A stretch of DNA of 16,943 bases, taken from positions 1 through 16,943 of the forward strand of contig JABANP010000793.1 of assembly GCA_013115135.1 (NCBI GenBank), written 5' to 3'. This stretch comes from Perkinsus olseni. Its lineage: Eukaryota; Perkinsozoa; Perkinsida; Perkinsidae. Positions within the stretch are counted from its first letter, which is position 1. The number at the start of each line of letters is the position of its first letter. A model generated the notes under the pieces. That model was not told where the DNA came from, did no database searches, and saw only the letters and a list, made by a program, of their open reading frames with translations. Below are positions 8,502 through 16,895 of this stretch, one piece after another. A program made the translations under genes and the position numbers.

Positions 8502-8594
8502 ATGGTTAACAGCCCAACCATACCAGTGTATCACGAAGCTAGTGCCGCAGATAAACTCCCTCACGAACAACCTCACCTGGAAGAGCACGGCTGA
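8502..8594 (+). other. Short conserved peptide frame (YHEAS), copy 1
   Basis: A 30-codon frame starts MVNSPTIPVYHEASAAD. Its counterpart at 14382 starts MASSPTVPLYHEASTAG. Four of the differences are mild amino-acid changes and the frame is kept. In copy 2 the peptide runs into a strong splice donor (GCAG|GTAAGC); here that GT is AT, which would abolish splicing. It may be a first exon of something no longer present. Confidence 0.25.
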
Positions 8595-11197
8595 ACGCGA
8601 TTGAACTCGAGCAGCTCTCTGTGCTACACAGTAATAGAGCTCGATAAATCTTGGTTACGAAATAGGACAGGCCGAACTTCGGCGGCCGAAAGCTTTAGTA
8701 GTGATTTACAGCCTATCTAACCCCTCTGCTCACGTCAATGTCCCTCCGTTGGTTCAGCACGTTCAGAGTGTAGAGCGCGGCCGGTGTGGGAGGAGTCGCG
8801 AGCATTCCAAAGGAATGATTCCTTGCCAGATGTCGCTCTGGTATGTTTGACAGAAACGGGCTAATTCTGCGTCAACCTGACTGAACCGACGCTAATCACC
8901 TGGTTACAGTGGGTATCGTGTTGTCTCGCCTCATCGCCTGTTATAACATCAAGGGGAGGAACTATCTCCGGATGGGCTGAGAGAACAAGGAAGAATCATC
9001 AGCACGTTTCTAGCTCGGCACGTTTCGGTACTTCTGTTGAATGTCGCTGCTATCAAATGGCCCAAATGTACTACAGTGCCGAAGTCGATGAGCATCGTGA
9101 CCATCGGTCCCAAAAAGAGAGATACTTCTACGAACTTCGTAGTCAACCCGTCAACTGAGCCAAATTCGTAGCACGAAGCTGACTGAACTGCTGCGGTACA
9201 TTCAAGCGTGAATATGAATAAACTCAACAAACTCAAGAGGTACTATCAAAATATGTCGGATAATACAAGACTGATATAATTCTGAGTGCTGTAATGGTGA
9301 GCATAAAATTCATGGCATAAATGGTCCCATGAGGCATCGTAGTGTATATAGAAGAACATTCCGACAAGTGAGAACAAAATGTGCACGCTCACGAGCCATC
9401 CCCAGTAGAGACAAAGCTCCATGCCTTCGAATCTGACTTGATGTGCTGTACGAAGTCAAAGGCCTCTTCCGAGGACGTGAACCATTTGTTCAACCGGTAT
9501 CCCTCTGGCTCGTTGATTGTCGATGAGTTGCTGAAAGAAAACACGATTAGTACTACCGAGCGATACTTCGAGCATTATAGTCATTTAGCCCACCGAGGGG
9601 TCAGCATAACATGTTTGCCGTAATGCCGACAAAGATTCCCATGAGCCGGAGGACCTTGAAGTGATGAAGCAGATACCGTTACCGCAGCGGCTATTTTCTG
9701 TACACTGACCAGAATCCTTCGTATCGCTTATGAGAGCGACACCCTTCAACAGTGGCAAGCTGCTCTCCTTGATCAAGCTCAGTCGGCTGGCATAGTCCGC
9801 ACCTTAAACGGGCAATTCGTGAGAATGAACTTTTGCCAATGTGTTACTAGTGCGCCTGCGAACTTACCGATATTCTTCTTGACCCAGAGATAGATGAATG
9901 CTGAGTAGATAGGATAAGGTTGCGAGAGAACGCCGACCAAGCAAACCTTGAACGTCAAGAGTCGGAGAGACAATGCCAAGCAATCAGATAAAAATACGAA
10001 ATCGAACTGTTTACCTCGACATCGCAGTTATCGAGACATCTCAGAGCCTCTACGGCCCCTTGCACAGGAGGGAGGCTGATAATCGACCTGGACAAGATTC
10101 TCTTCAGACAAGTAATCGCAGGTATTGTTCAACAGCAGGCTACTGTCAGCAGCTATCAAGTCGGATAGTCATTACTAGACCAGTAATACTGGTGAGTAAG
10201 ATCTTCCGACCATCAAGTTTACTGCTACCTTCCCTTCGCTTGCATCCGCATCAAAGCAGTCTCCTGGGCATCCGCTTCAGTCGCCATATCCCCCAATTCT
10301 GTCTCATCTGAGATACAGCGATTCTGTGTTACTCAAATCGTAGAGGAAGGCCCCGCTACACTTTGATAGATCCTCCAGTACCGCTGTTTGGTAGTCTTCG
10401 ATGAGAATTGACACATTCACGAATATTCTAGACTTAGTACCACTCCTCTCGCCTTGTTTCGGGGGGCTGGACGTTGATGTGGTCTCGGACATGGTATCGG
10501 TAATTCGACGCCTTACGTTATAGCCTATTATTGTCACAATATAGCACAAGGGCATCAGTACAAAAACCGCGGTTATAACGCTCAGTGGTAAGCAACCTCG
10601 CATGGAGCAAGTTGCCCAGAGCAACCCCGCCCCAGTTAGACATTCGTAGGGCGTATTCCCCGAGGCCGCCGATCCAACTCCTCATTCAAGAGAAAGCCGC
10701 CCCACTGCATTGTAGAATGATACTGCCGACCCACGGCTGCCTGCGCCGATTGCCGTTCCCGCATGCATTTCCTATATTCCGTTTCTCTAATTCGAACGTA
10801 GGAGGTGACCTCCTGGAGGTCGGATGATCTGGGGACGTACGAGCTAAGTAAGGGGCACCTGGAACAAAGGCATGTCCATACGATACGAAGTCCATCAGAG
10901 GCAGCGAGACAGTCCTGTGGACGGAATGATAGGAGTTAACAGCACACGCCCGAGCGATCGATAAGAGCGCGAATTTCGTGATCAGCACGGAACTAGCCTA
11001 GCCTAATCAAGTTTGCAAGATACTAGAGTGAACCTTGTTATTTTAATGATTATTTATTCTAGCTTGTCACAATCCAGTTGCGTACATTCCGCGGAATCCG
11101 GTCACGCGTGGTGATGCGTGCACAGCTAGTGTCCCCGTACACCTAACGCGTAGATACTTGCATCTACACCTATCATCAGTTAGCGTCTACACCATCT
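8595..11197. other. About 2.6 kb between the block copies, no confident gene
   Basis: No recognisable domain, RNA gene or repeat was found. Weak candidates only: a plus frame of 80 codons at 9381-9623 whose first codon is not well supported; a plus frame of about 79 codons without ATG near 9655-9900 (contains QQWQAALLDQAQSAG); a minus frame near 9880-9979 with a hydrophobic segment followed by a good donor (G|GTAAGT); and a minus frame at 10304-10624 with one clear membrane segment (VITAVFVLMPLCYIVTIIGY). None has a second supporting feature. They may be pieces of a decayed membrane protein or chance. Confidence 0.35.
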
Positions 11198-11271
11198 ACT
11201 GCGTGTCGCGGTACTCTTGGTCAGGCCCTATCTTGAAAGTGGGTCTGGAGAGCACTAACATTTTCTTCCAG

Positions 11272-11674
11272 TGGTACACGGCCAAAGAAAAGGATGTATT
11301 CACTTTCTGCTAGTCTGGATGCTGCCCACTTGCTAACAGGGGGGAGGGTTCTAGGTGAAACGGGGGGATGAGACCGCGATGCCCTCGGCCGAGCTGATGA
11401 GATGAATCGGCTTTTTGCTGGACTAAATCCCTATGCTCATTTGGTGAAAGAAATTCTAAACAAATACAATGCCCCACTCAAAAAAGAAGACTGCGAAGAG
11501 CTAATGAATTCAATCAACAGCAGTCCCCCTGATGGATACGAGGATGCTGGAAGAGGTTGGCTTAAGGCGTTCATTGATGACAAGAGGACCGAATTCTTCG
11601 AGAGATTTCGCAAGGCGGAGGAGGATTCAAAAACCAAAGGAGTAACCAAAGGAGTAGGAAGCCTTAGTCTGTGA
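11272..11674 (+). pseudogene. 5'-truncated copy of the small secreted protein gene
   Basis: Exon 2 is recognisable after the same TTTTCTTCCAG acceptor, but its donor has changed from CTG|GTAG to CTGCTAG. The intron is partly deleted and an in-frame TAG appears in the GGGTTCTAGGTG stretch. One C is also lost upstream of the conserved part. From the ATG at 11402 a 90-codon frame remains nearly identical to exon 3 (N/S, V/A, N/D changes), with a different C-terminus (KTKGVTKGVGSLSL) because of a one-base length change. No signal peptide remains, so this is most likely a non-functional copy. Confidence 0.8.
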
Positions 11675-11707
11675 TTACCATGTTAGTTGTGATGTTCATG
11701 TTTATAT
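11672..11707 (+). repeat. 18-bp tandem repeat, two units
   Basis: Counterpart of the four-unit array at 6435-6506. The first unit here resembles a hybrid of the first and third units there, as expected from unequal exchange or slippage removing two units. Confidence 0.7.
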
Positions 11708-11786
11708 AAGTCGACAGTGTCGAGTAGTGGAACGTATTTAATATTACAATTGACGAGTCTCGCGCTCTGAAGTTGAAGGGTGTGAA

Positions 11787-11837
11787 GGAAATGAGTGCCA
11801 CTTACTCACGTCACGTGAGTAAGTGGCACTCATTTCC
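11787..11837. repeat. 24-bp perfect inverted repeat, 3-nt loop
   Basis: The arms 11787-11810 and 11814-11837 (GGAAATGAGTGCCACTTACT... and its complement) pair perfectly around TCA. Immediately beyond is a second dyad, CACGTGA-G-TCACGTG. Copy 1 has only the left arm intact (near 6588-6612) followed by unrelated variants of TCACGTG, so the long hairpin is specific to this copy. Confidence 0.9.
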
Positions 11838-12255
11838 ACGTGAGTCACGTGGGTGTGTATTACCATCGGCAACTTTGCCGTGTGAATCTCGCTAGTCAAC
11901 ACTGATGAATGTATGATCAATGATTGTCCGTGGAATGTGGCTTGGGGTAGTGTTAGTAGTAACACCCGCACTGGTTGACTCAACAACACCTGGGATGGAC
12001 ATAGGATTGAGTATAATGGGAATTAAAGCTTCTTCTTCTATCCATTTCAGCCGATGGGCTGCAACCGTTTCATGCAGCGAATATTGGGCGAGCGAGATTC
12101 GTGCGTACGCGCGCGAACACTTACACATCTCATAAATATATCAGTTTGGTTTTTTCCGGGTATTTTGATATTAGATCTGCCTTTTTTGTGTTTTAACCAT
12201 TATCGTATTTACGCGGACCTCAGTGATCCACTAACAGTATCGTGTCTTTGTGGAA
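11838..12255. other. Intergenic, likely promoter flank
   Basis: Positions 11855-11951 match copy 1; 11952-12120 does not and shows no convincing coding signal. From 12121 an AT-rich stretch with ATAAATATATC and T runs is almost identical to 6928-7062. It precedes the small frame at 12256 in both copies. Confidence 0.45.
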
Positions 12256-12480
12256 ATGCGTTTCACTCCGATCGACTTCGGTGATGTGGTGTACTGGGCC
12301 CGATCGATAGCAGTGGTTCGATTCAGCAGAGATAGCGTCGAAATCATCAGTCGAGCCAGGAAAGCGTGTTTACGTCGGTCCTCTCTGCGAGAACGGGTGC
12401 CTAGTAGTGACCGATTATCAGTGAAGCGGATCTTGCGACCCCTAGCATCGGCAGCTGAGGATATCAAGAAAAACTTTTGA
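12256..12480 (+). CDS. Small hypothetical protein, 74 aa
   Basis: The frame starts at the ATG giving MRFTPIDFGDVVYWARS; the open frame upstream has only a GTG. The product is basic and arginine/serine-rich in the middle (RARKACLRRSSLRER) and ends with AAEDIKKNF. It is intact here and disrupted by a one-base deletion plus a nonsense change in copy 1, although the surrounding DNA is about 97% identical. I do not recognise it. It could be a true short gene, a first exon, or chance: the block is conserved at the DNA level, so frame conservation alone is weak evidence. Confidence 0.3.
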   Translation: MRFTPIDFGDVVYWARSIAVVRFSRDSVEIISRARKACLRRSSLRERVPSSDRLSVKRILRPLASAAEDIKKNF

Positions 12481-12770
12481 TAATGTATTGGCGCGTCTTC
12501 CGAGCGGCGTAACTGAGAGCGTTCGCCCCGCTCGTGTAGGATGCAGGAAAAGAGACTCCGAGTGGAAAGTGGGTTGGGGCGTCTCACCCGTAGTTCAGGT
12601 CCCGGACGGGCCCAGCTCCTTATGGTTGGTGGGTCACCACGTCAGCTAACTTGCAGAACTCACAGATTTGGCTGCCCTGCCAGGGCCGCCCTGGTCCACC
12701 AGCGTCCGACTACTGTTAGCGTTCTACACTCTTGGACCCTTCCCTCTGTAGACCTTAGTATCTATCTGAA

Positions 12771-13799
12771 ATGGCATTTGGCCGCCGCATCTGTCATCCC
12801 GCTGCTACTCTTCTTCTGATCATACTCATAGATCTGCTGGATGCTTCCCCCCCGGTGATTGAGGCTGGCCACTACGAAGGTCGAGTGGATCCCAATTGTC
12901 CTATCGGCACCCTTCGGAGTATTGCCATGGACGTGAGCTCCGCGCGCTCCGATGAGGGCGTTCTAATCAGCGATATAACATTAAGAGGATTAACCTCTTA
13001 TGGAAAATTGAAGGTGGTCGCCAACACCGAAGTGAAATGGAAATCTGCTCCTGTCCTTGCTGACGTACTAGCAGCGTTCGGCCCTGACGGCGTAAGTAAA
13101 GTCGAACATTACTACGAGCCAGTCGGTATGGATGAGCACACGGAACGAAAATTGGAGAGGTCCTATGACGTCTTTTCAATTCCGCATGCTCCGAACAGAC
13201 AATGGGAACGGCAACTGAAGCTGTGCTCAATAGCTGAGAGCTGGTATATATTTCTCTCTACTCATGGTCACGACTTGCTGTTCCCTGTGCTAATGATGGA
13301 AAATGCAGAGCGAATTCCCGAGCTAGATACACTTCGAGGGCAACACCGTCATCTGGTAACTCATGCGACAAGAAGGGCTATGACTCCTTTGAGCGTTCCA
13401 ACACGGGGCGAGACGACCCTTTCAACTTTCACAGCAGCCAAGGATACGATCGCTCCGACAGGGAGGGCTAGGATATCTCCACCCCTTCCAATGCGGAGAG
13501 CCACGACCCTTATAGAGGCCACAGCCGGCAGAGCTGTAATGCCTGCCACGATATGGACAGCTACAGGCACTTTCACTGCTGCAACTACTACTGCTGGTCA
13601 GTCACTCCATGAGAGAGCTACCAGCCCAGAATTGATGGAGGTTGATGTTCCTTCGAGCGATGAGGAAACCCTGACGACCCCTCCGTTCGCTGGGGGTGGA
13701 GAGATGCCAACTGGGCCATCGCTCAATTCCGAGAACACTGAGAAAAAGAGAGAAAAGAAGAAAAAGAAAAATAGAAGGCGAAGAGGTAGAAAGAGATGA
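12771..13799 (+). CDS. Secreted hypothetical protein, 342 aa, possible frame change
   Basis: Residues 1-26 form a signal peptide (basic start, then ATLLLIILIDLLDA). Residues 30-185 look like an ordinary folded domain with mixed composition. From about residue 190 to 277 the frame turns into Ala/Thr/Arg/Pro-rich sequence containing two 30-residue repeat units (period 90 nt, 13396 and 13486). After an acidic stretch (MEVDVPSSDEE) it ends in a Lys/Arg-rich tail (KKREKKKKKNRRRRGRKR). Over about 13315-13612 another frame reads as Ser/Asp/His/Tyr/Cys-rich sequence (SCDKKGYDSF, CNACHDMDSY, HFHCCNYYCW) with one TAG. A splice-like pair (CTG|GTAACT, GGTCAG|TC) would remove 13356-13600 or so. The 3' part is therefore uncertain. 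The family is unknown to me. The 5' flank up to the ATG recurs in copy 1 without the gene body. Confidence 0.55.
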   Translation: MAFGRRICHPAATLLLIILIDLLDASPPVIEAGHYEGRVDPNCPIGTLRSIAMDVSSARSDEGVLISDITLRGLTSYGKLKVVANTEVKWKSAPVLADVLAAFGPDGVSKVEHYYEPVGMDEHTERKLERSYDVFSIPHAPNRQWERQLKLCSIAESWYIFLSTHGHDLLFPVLMMENAERIPELDTLRGQHRHLVTHATRRAMTPLSVPTRGETTLSTFTAAKDTIAPTGRARISPPLPMRRATTLIEATAGRAVMPATIWTATGTFTAATTTAGQSLHERATSPELMEVDVPSSDEETLTTPPFAGGGEMPTGPSLNSENTEKKREKKKKKNRRRRGRKR

Positions 13800-14117
13800 A
13801 CTTTTGTGTGCCTACATTGTATCTTCACTACAATTTGTATACCATCATGGAAATACTGTATTGCCGTTTGAATTTTCAGCTGTAATCCCTACGTCTATCG
13901 ATCCTACTCAGCGCTATACTCGGAGCGTTCTTCATTACTACTGGCCCAGTAGTACTGGGTGTCCGAGCAAGCGTCAGTCTTTGGTTCACGCAGTCATAAC
14001 ATCTTGTGACACATGCCTTGTGTGACGATGCAACTTTGTTCGCGATACGAGTAACTTCCGTACCGACTCAGAAACCGATGTGGTTGTCCGACTCCCCCGC
14101 AGAGTATATGGGAAGCA
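13800..14117. other. 3' flank, no clear gene
   Basis: Follows the stop of the 342-codon frame. One frame continues open through TRSVLHYYWPSSTG and SCDTCLV to a TGA at about 14023. It then stays open on the other side (RCNFVRDTSNFRT). A C-X2-C and a single His are not enough to call an integrase zinc finger. Confidence 0.3.
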
Positions 14118-14249
14118 TCCTATGTTCGGGATCTCAGGTTCTTCAAGGCGATGGAGGCCCTCCATTGGAGGGATTCCCTTAAGGGATTCGCCAACTCGTA
14201 CTGTCATCTCCCACAAGGACCAAGAATCTCGGGATCTCGCCTTGGTTAA
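14118..14249 (+). pseudogene. Relic of an unknown coding sequence, copy 2 (RT-like motif?)
   Basis: The frame reads SYVRDLRFFKAMEALHWRD, then SLKGFANSYCHLPQGPRISG, and reaches a TAA after SRLG. Its SLK...RIS.SRLG part is shared with copy 1 at 8151. The LPQGPRIS segment recalls the LPQGxxxSP motif of reverse transcriptases, but no DD box or other RT block is present nearby. An unrelated protein is equally possible. Confidence 0.3.
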
Positions 14250-14381
14250 ACCAAGTTGGTTTCTCAACCATCGAGGTGTGCTTGCAAAGCCAAGTCGCGA
14301 CACTCTTCTCTACTTACGACACTCATGGTGTGTTTAATAGTATTAACTTTTGGAACCCTACCGTCAGCCTGTCTCACCCAA

Positions 14382-14447
14382 ATGGCTAGCAGCCCAACCG
14401 TCCCATTGTATCACGAAGCTAGTACCGCAGGTAAGCCTTCGCATTGA
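14382..14447 (+). other. Short conserved peptide frame (YHEAS) ending in a splice donor, copy 2
   Basis: The frame starts MASSPTVPLYHEASTA and is followed directly by a consensus donor, CAG|GTAAGC, at 14430/14431. It matches 8502-8594. Whether it was ever joined to the ABC-transporter relic 50 nt downstream is unclear: the phases do not fit with the acceptors I can see. Confidence 0.25.
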
Positions 14448-14479
14448 AGTGAATCATTTACCACTAGTCGATCGTGTGA

Positions 14480-14745
14480 AAGCTCGAGCGTGTTCAGGCC
14501 CGCAAGAATATAGGCTACTGTCAACAGCAAGATGCTCTCATTGATGGTCTCACGGTGCAGGAGCATTTGACTATGTCAGTTTGCTCGCGAGTCCATTTTC
14601 TAAACTCTTTGCCATTAACAGGTACGGTGTTATCCGAGGAGTGCCTCTTAGGATGATGAAGGTCCACGTGAAAGAGCTGATGGAGAGCTTACAGCAGAGA
14701 CAACCTCGCGTTATCATAACTCTTAAAAACGGGATCAGCAATTAA
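14480..14745 (+). pseudogene. ABCA-type ABC transporter ATPase fragment with a 47-nt intron
   Basis: The frame reads KLERVQARKNIGYCQQQDAL and DGLTVQEHLTM, the Q-loop region of ABCA transporters (family pattern GYCPQxDALxDxLTVxEHL). Removing a GT-AG intron at 14575-14621 joins it in phase to YGVIRGVPLRMMKVH and VKELMESL, exactly the continuation expected (…EHLxxYxxxRGVP…). The following codons diverge and stop at 14745. Walker A, the ABC signature, Walker B and all membrane segments are absent, and a TGA lies directly upstream at 14477. This is therefore a fragment of a lost or relocated gene. ABCA proteins export lipids or other hydrophobic substrates. The intron size gives a useful hint about the host's splicing. 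Confidence 0.7.
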
Positions 14746-15110
14746 ACTTTAATTATTAAAGATATGTTGCCCACGATGGGGGCGGCCTGTAGAGTCAAAA
14801 TCGTGGTAGGTGGTACGCTGTCGCTTGGACGAGTGGAGGCACGAAGCGAAATAAGAAATAACGGACCCAGTTCCAGGCTGAGCTACGGCAGTATTATGAG
14901 GGCATAATTGAGTATATCCATTTCGGAGAATGCCTGCCCACGACAATGATGTTCCGGACCTAACTCTCGCTACCACACTGTGTCAGCCGAAAGATGTGTC
15001 TCGCATTATCCTCTACCGCCGTGCACAAAACAATGCCCTCCATATCATCAGAACTGATACCGGCATTGACTCCATGCACTGCACCAAATTCGCCAACACA
15101 ACTCAACTAC
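14746..15110. other. Unassigned sequence before the YR element
   Basis: AT-rich at the left end. A 62-codon plus frame (14930-15118) uses ATG 14930 and ends just inside the B2 repeat; it has no recognised motif and may be chance. This would be the insertion flank of the tyrosine-recombinase element. Confidence 0.35.
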
Positions 15111-15365
15111 TAAAATGATGCACTACGCTCGAGCCACAAGGTCCATCTGTTAGTACAAGGGGTGAAACACTAACAGTCAAACCCGAGACCCGGACGGTGG
15201 AACGCCTTGTGAATATCTGATCGTATCGTGACAGTCGAAGTCGCCGATTTCGACTCGCGAGTCTTGCGACGCAAGACGTAGCTGTCACTTGGGTATCCAG
15301 ATTACCCGAGCTCCCACTGAGAGCCTGTCAGATATTCCAAGCTTCGGATATCAGCGCAGCATCCC
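15111..15365 (-). repeat. 255-bp direct repeat, distal copy (B2)
   Basis: Identical over all 255 positions to 15551-15805 by direct comparison. Left of it the sequence is unrelated to that left of the other copy, so 15111 is the presumed element end. It holds stacked dyads at 15233-15276: AGTCGAA/TTCGACT with a 9-nt spacer, ACTCGCGAGT, and TCTTGCG-A-CGCAAGA. Confidence 0.95.
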
Positions 15366-15550
15366 GGGTGGGCTGGGATTTTTTCTAGACAAGCGTAGAC
15401 TAACACGTGAGCCAACGGCAAGCCTATCTTGTCGAGCACGTCATAGCGCAATCGATTTACGGCGCGCTCTGCTGGCCGAGGCGCGCACAAGACCCTTGGG
15501 CGCGAGCTACCACATTTTACCGCGCCAATCACGTTCGCCATTACCTTGCT
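15366..15550 (-). repeat. 185-bp segment between the direct repeats (predicted A2)
   Basis: Sequence separating the two 255-bp copies, with no second copy in this window. If the split-direct-repeat model holds, an identical segment (A1) should stand at the other end of the element, right of 16943. No gene is apparent, though the minus strand is open here. Confidence 0.5.
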
Positions 15551-15805
15551 TAAAATGATGCACTACGCTCGAGCCACAAGGTCCATCTGTTAGTACAAGG
15601 GGTGAAACACTAACAGTCAAACCCGAGACCCGGACGGTGGAACGCCTTGTGAATATCTGATCGTATCGTGACAGTCGAAGTCGCCGATTTCGACTCGCGA
15701 GTCTTGCGACGCAAGACGTAGCTGTCACTTGGGTATCCAGATTACCCGAGCTCCCACTGAGAGCCTGTCAGATATTCCAAGCTTCGGATATCAGCGCAGC
15801 ATCCC
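15551..15805 (-). repeat. 255-bp direct repeat, proximal copy (B1)
   Basis: Identical to 15111-15365; the similarity ends abruptly at 15805 (then ATAGA here, GGGTG there). It lies 140 bp downstream of the recombinase stop codon. Confidence 0.95.
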
Positions 15806-15945
15806 ATAGAAACTGCGGTGATGTCCGTTCCCGTCCAGTGTCAGGTCCTGCCTGCTAAAGCCACCCCTACATTAATTGACAACCCTGCGAGGACAGATTC
15901 CTACATGAGACTGAGACATAGGCACACACATCGATAAGAGAACCG

Positions 15946-16867
15946 CTACACTTCCCCTGACTCAGAGTCACTCTCTTCGAGGAGGGACATGAAAGTGCTT
16001 GATGCCAACTTCTGTACCTCCGCCAGATCCACATAGACACTCGCGGGGACTCTACTTCTCCACGATCCCAGGGCGCAGATCTGTTGGAACGACGACCCGC
16101 TCTTCGCCAAGTCCGAGGCTGCACCCCGTCTCAGAGCGTGGCTTCCGAAACTCTCGGCGTCACCGACTCCCCATGCCGGAGAGAGTCGAACGGAGTATGA
16201 AGAGGAAGGCTCTGTAAGATAGTAAAGGAAACAACGGGTCACCATCGAGCAGTGACGAGCCTCTTCGCTCGAGAAGGGCCTTAGCTGCCTCCACAGGACA
16301 AGTCAAGGAGTCCGTCTTGCAGCAACAGCTTCGCACTTGTTTGTCGCCTGCGGGTAAATTCTTCCGTCTCGGAAGTACCAGGGTAACTTCCTTAGCCGAG
16401 TCGTTCACGATTAACTGCCCAACTGAAGCCACCAGGAGCTCCGAAGGGATCCGTAACAGGAAGTGATAGCCCATTATCGCCGCCAAAGAAAAGTCGATGA
16501 GCCCTCTACCGATCGCCCGCTTAACCATGTTTCTGAGCATCTGTATACTAACTCTGGGCTTCTCGGCAAGAGTCTTCCGCGGATTTCTCGACAAGCCCTG
16601 AGCCGTTTGACGAACCGCTATGGTGTCCCACTTCTTGCTCAGGTCTAGCCACTCGTGCCACTTCCTTAGGTGAGTTAAATAGCACTTTGCCGTGTCTTGA
16701 TTACGGAAAGTCGATAGCCATAAAGCAAACCAAGTCCTCGCGTGCTGGAAGTACGGCGTTACTTTCGGAAGAGCAGCCTTTGGAGAGGTCAAGCGCCGTG
16801 ACAGCGAAGCGCACGTAACTTCCGCAAACCCGAAGCGTACTGTCTTAGAGAGCTCTGGGAGACACAT
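15946..16867 (-). CDS. Tyrosine recombinase, interrupted by a +1 frame change
   Basis: The protein cuts and joins DNA through a catalytic tyrosine and would integrate the circular cDNA of the element. The first frame starts at ATG 16867 (preceded directly by TAA) and runs to a TGA at 16160. It has a helical core-binding part (CYLTHLRKWHEWLDL, about residues 62-76), the first catalytic Arg in HFLLRIPSELL (R139) and the likely Lys in LPRRKN (K169). The second frame supplies SHALRRGAASDLA (H-x-x-R), GSWRS (Trp in the second His position) and the nucleophile in ASVYVD, ending in an acidic tail (EESDSESGEV). All catalytic residues are present across the two frames. The switch must occur at about 16163-16178 by skipping one base. 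The reason could be a mutation, a programmed shift or a base-calling error in a G run. Confidence 0.85.
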
Positions 16868-16895
16868 TTATATCTCAGTGAACCTACTGCGTCGG

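Larger units (their letters stand above)
5891..8560 (+). repeat. Duplicated block, copy 1
   Basis: Three alignable parts match the block at 11198-14440 in the same order and orientation: 5891-6730 with 11198-11951, 6928-7605 with 12121-12790 (close to about 7274, then looser), and about 8151-8360 plus 8480-8560 with about 14170-14430. Between them the two copies hold unrelated sequence. Matches are about 95-97% in the best parts and much lower in the last part, so the block has been patched or only partly homogenised since duplication. Confidence 0.85.
11198..14440 (+). repeat. Duplicated block, copy 2
   Basis: Second copy of the block at 5891-8560. Its left breakpoint falls within what is intron 1 of the secreted-protein gene in copy 1, so exon 1 is absent here. 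It carries in addition the 342-codon frame at 12771-13799 and a large hairpin at 11787-11837 that copy 1 lacks. Confidence 0.85.

Noticed and set aside
8949..10624. A decayed membrane protein or ABC transporter membrane domain on the minus strand
   Set aside because: Several hydrophobic stretches and one good splice donor occur, but the pieces do not line up in phase or with family motifs; left as unassigned.
13890..14025. Integrase zinc finger (VLHYYW...SCDTC)
   Set aside because: A CX2C and one His are present, but the second His and any downstream catalytic core are missing, and a stop follows at once.
15111..15805. A miniature LTR (TRIM) element with 255-bp LTRs
   Set aside because: The copies share bases on both sides of any TG...CA boundary, there is no target duplication, and no primer site or polypurine tract lies in the 185-bp interior in either orientation. 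Split direct repeats explain the layout better.
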